The translations under genes were made by a program, and so were the position numbers. A DNA stretch of 25,856 bases, taken from the NCBI GenBank assembly GCA_028870615.1, contig JAGWPH010000198.1:1-25856 (forward strand). The letters are read 5' to 3'. Source of the stretch: Betaproteobacteria bacterium (GTDB lineage Bacteria; Pseudomonadota; Gammaproteobacteria; Burkholderiales; Ferrovaceae). A model generated the notes under the pieces. The model had not been told where the DNA came from. It worked only from the letters and a program-made list of their open reading frames with translations, and did not search any database. Shown here one piece after another: positions 25,679 through 25,856 of the stretch (position 1 is the first letter of the stretch; each line of letters begins with the position of its first letter).

Positions 25679-25856
25679 ATGACCGTTGCTGAAAAACTTC
25701 AACAGGTTATCGTGCAGGTGCGGCAGCTGACCGGGGAGCGTCCTGTCATGGTGCTGGCCGTGAGCAAGGGACAGTCCGCAGCCGCCATTCGGGAAGCCTG
25801 CGCTGCGGGCCAGACGGCTTTTGGCGAAAGTTATTTGCAGGAAGCGCTGGCCAAAC
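25679..25856 (+). CDS. yggS: PLP homeostasis protein YggS/PLPBP family, 5' part cut by window edge
   Basis: YggS-family proteins bind pyridoxal phosphate and balance the cell's vitamin B6 and amino/keto acid pools without a known catalytic reaction. Only the first 59 codons are present. The PLP-binding lysine is Lys30 in VLAVSKGQ, followed by a helix and the conserved strand FGESYLQEAL (49-58), where most relatives have Asn instead of Ser. The ATG at 25679 has no strong Shine-Dalgarno. The gene diverges from the DUF971-ubiEJB operon with 59 bases between starts. The rest lies beyond the right edge. Confidence 0.9.
   Translation, partial: MTVAEKLQQVIVQVRQLTGERPVMVLAVSKGQSAAAIREACAAGQTAFGESYLQEALAK

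Overview
The window is a dense, housekeeping-type stretch of a proteobacterial chromosome, most likely from a betaproteobacterium. The grounds are a divergent mreBCD-mrdA / gatCAB junction, a metX-metW pair, HemJ-type heme enzyme, a DUF971-ubiE-ubiJ-ubiB cluster and a fused LivM-LivG transporter protein. I cannot name the genus. I recognise 28 protein genes (two cut by the window edges). I see no rRNA, tRNA, CRISPR array, insertion sequence or phage gene, and no gap between genes exceeds about 200 bases.

Left part (1-3390, minus strand): the cell-shape operon mreB-mreC-mreD-mrdA, read leftwards and cut inside mrdA (PBP2). Facing away from it (3472-8392, plus strand) is a tightly packed run gatC-gatA-gatB-metX-metW, which makes the tRNA amidotransferase and the first committed enzyme of methionine synthesis. 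metW converges on ampG and the two share a CTAG as their stop codons. ampG (muropeptide permease) and pyrE (pyrimidine synthesis) diverge from a short gap.

Middle part (10367-17317, minus strand): rlmL, phoB, phoR, ptsH and ptsI follow one another in the same direction, preceded by a gamma carbonic anhydrase, an alpha/beta hydrolase and hemJ. phoB has a well-spaced Pho box and -10 element in front of it, which predicts autoregulation by phosphate starvation. phoR runs straight into the ptsH reading frame, so phosphate sensing and the phosphotransfer proteins HPr and EI may be co-transcribed.

Right part: a plus-strand ABC importer operon of the branched-chain amino acid family (livK, livH, fused livMG, livF; 17519-22387) diverges from the carbonic anhydrase gene. 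The intergenic region holds an FNR-like box and an 11-bp inverted repeat. It converges on the ubiquinone operon (DUF971 gene, ubiE, ubiJ, ubiB; 25619-22390, minus strand). A partial yggS (PLP homeostasis) starts at the right edge on the plus strand.

I find no clearly new biological system. The items most worth checking are regulatory and architectural: the Pho box, the phoBR-ptsHI linkage, the hairpins at phoB/phoR and livK/livH, the FNR-like site, and the permease-ATPase fusion.
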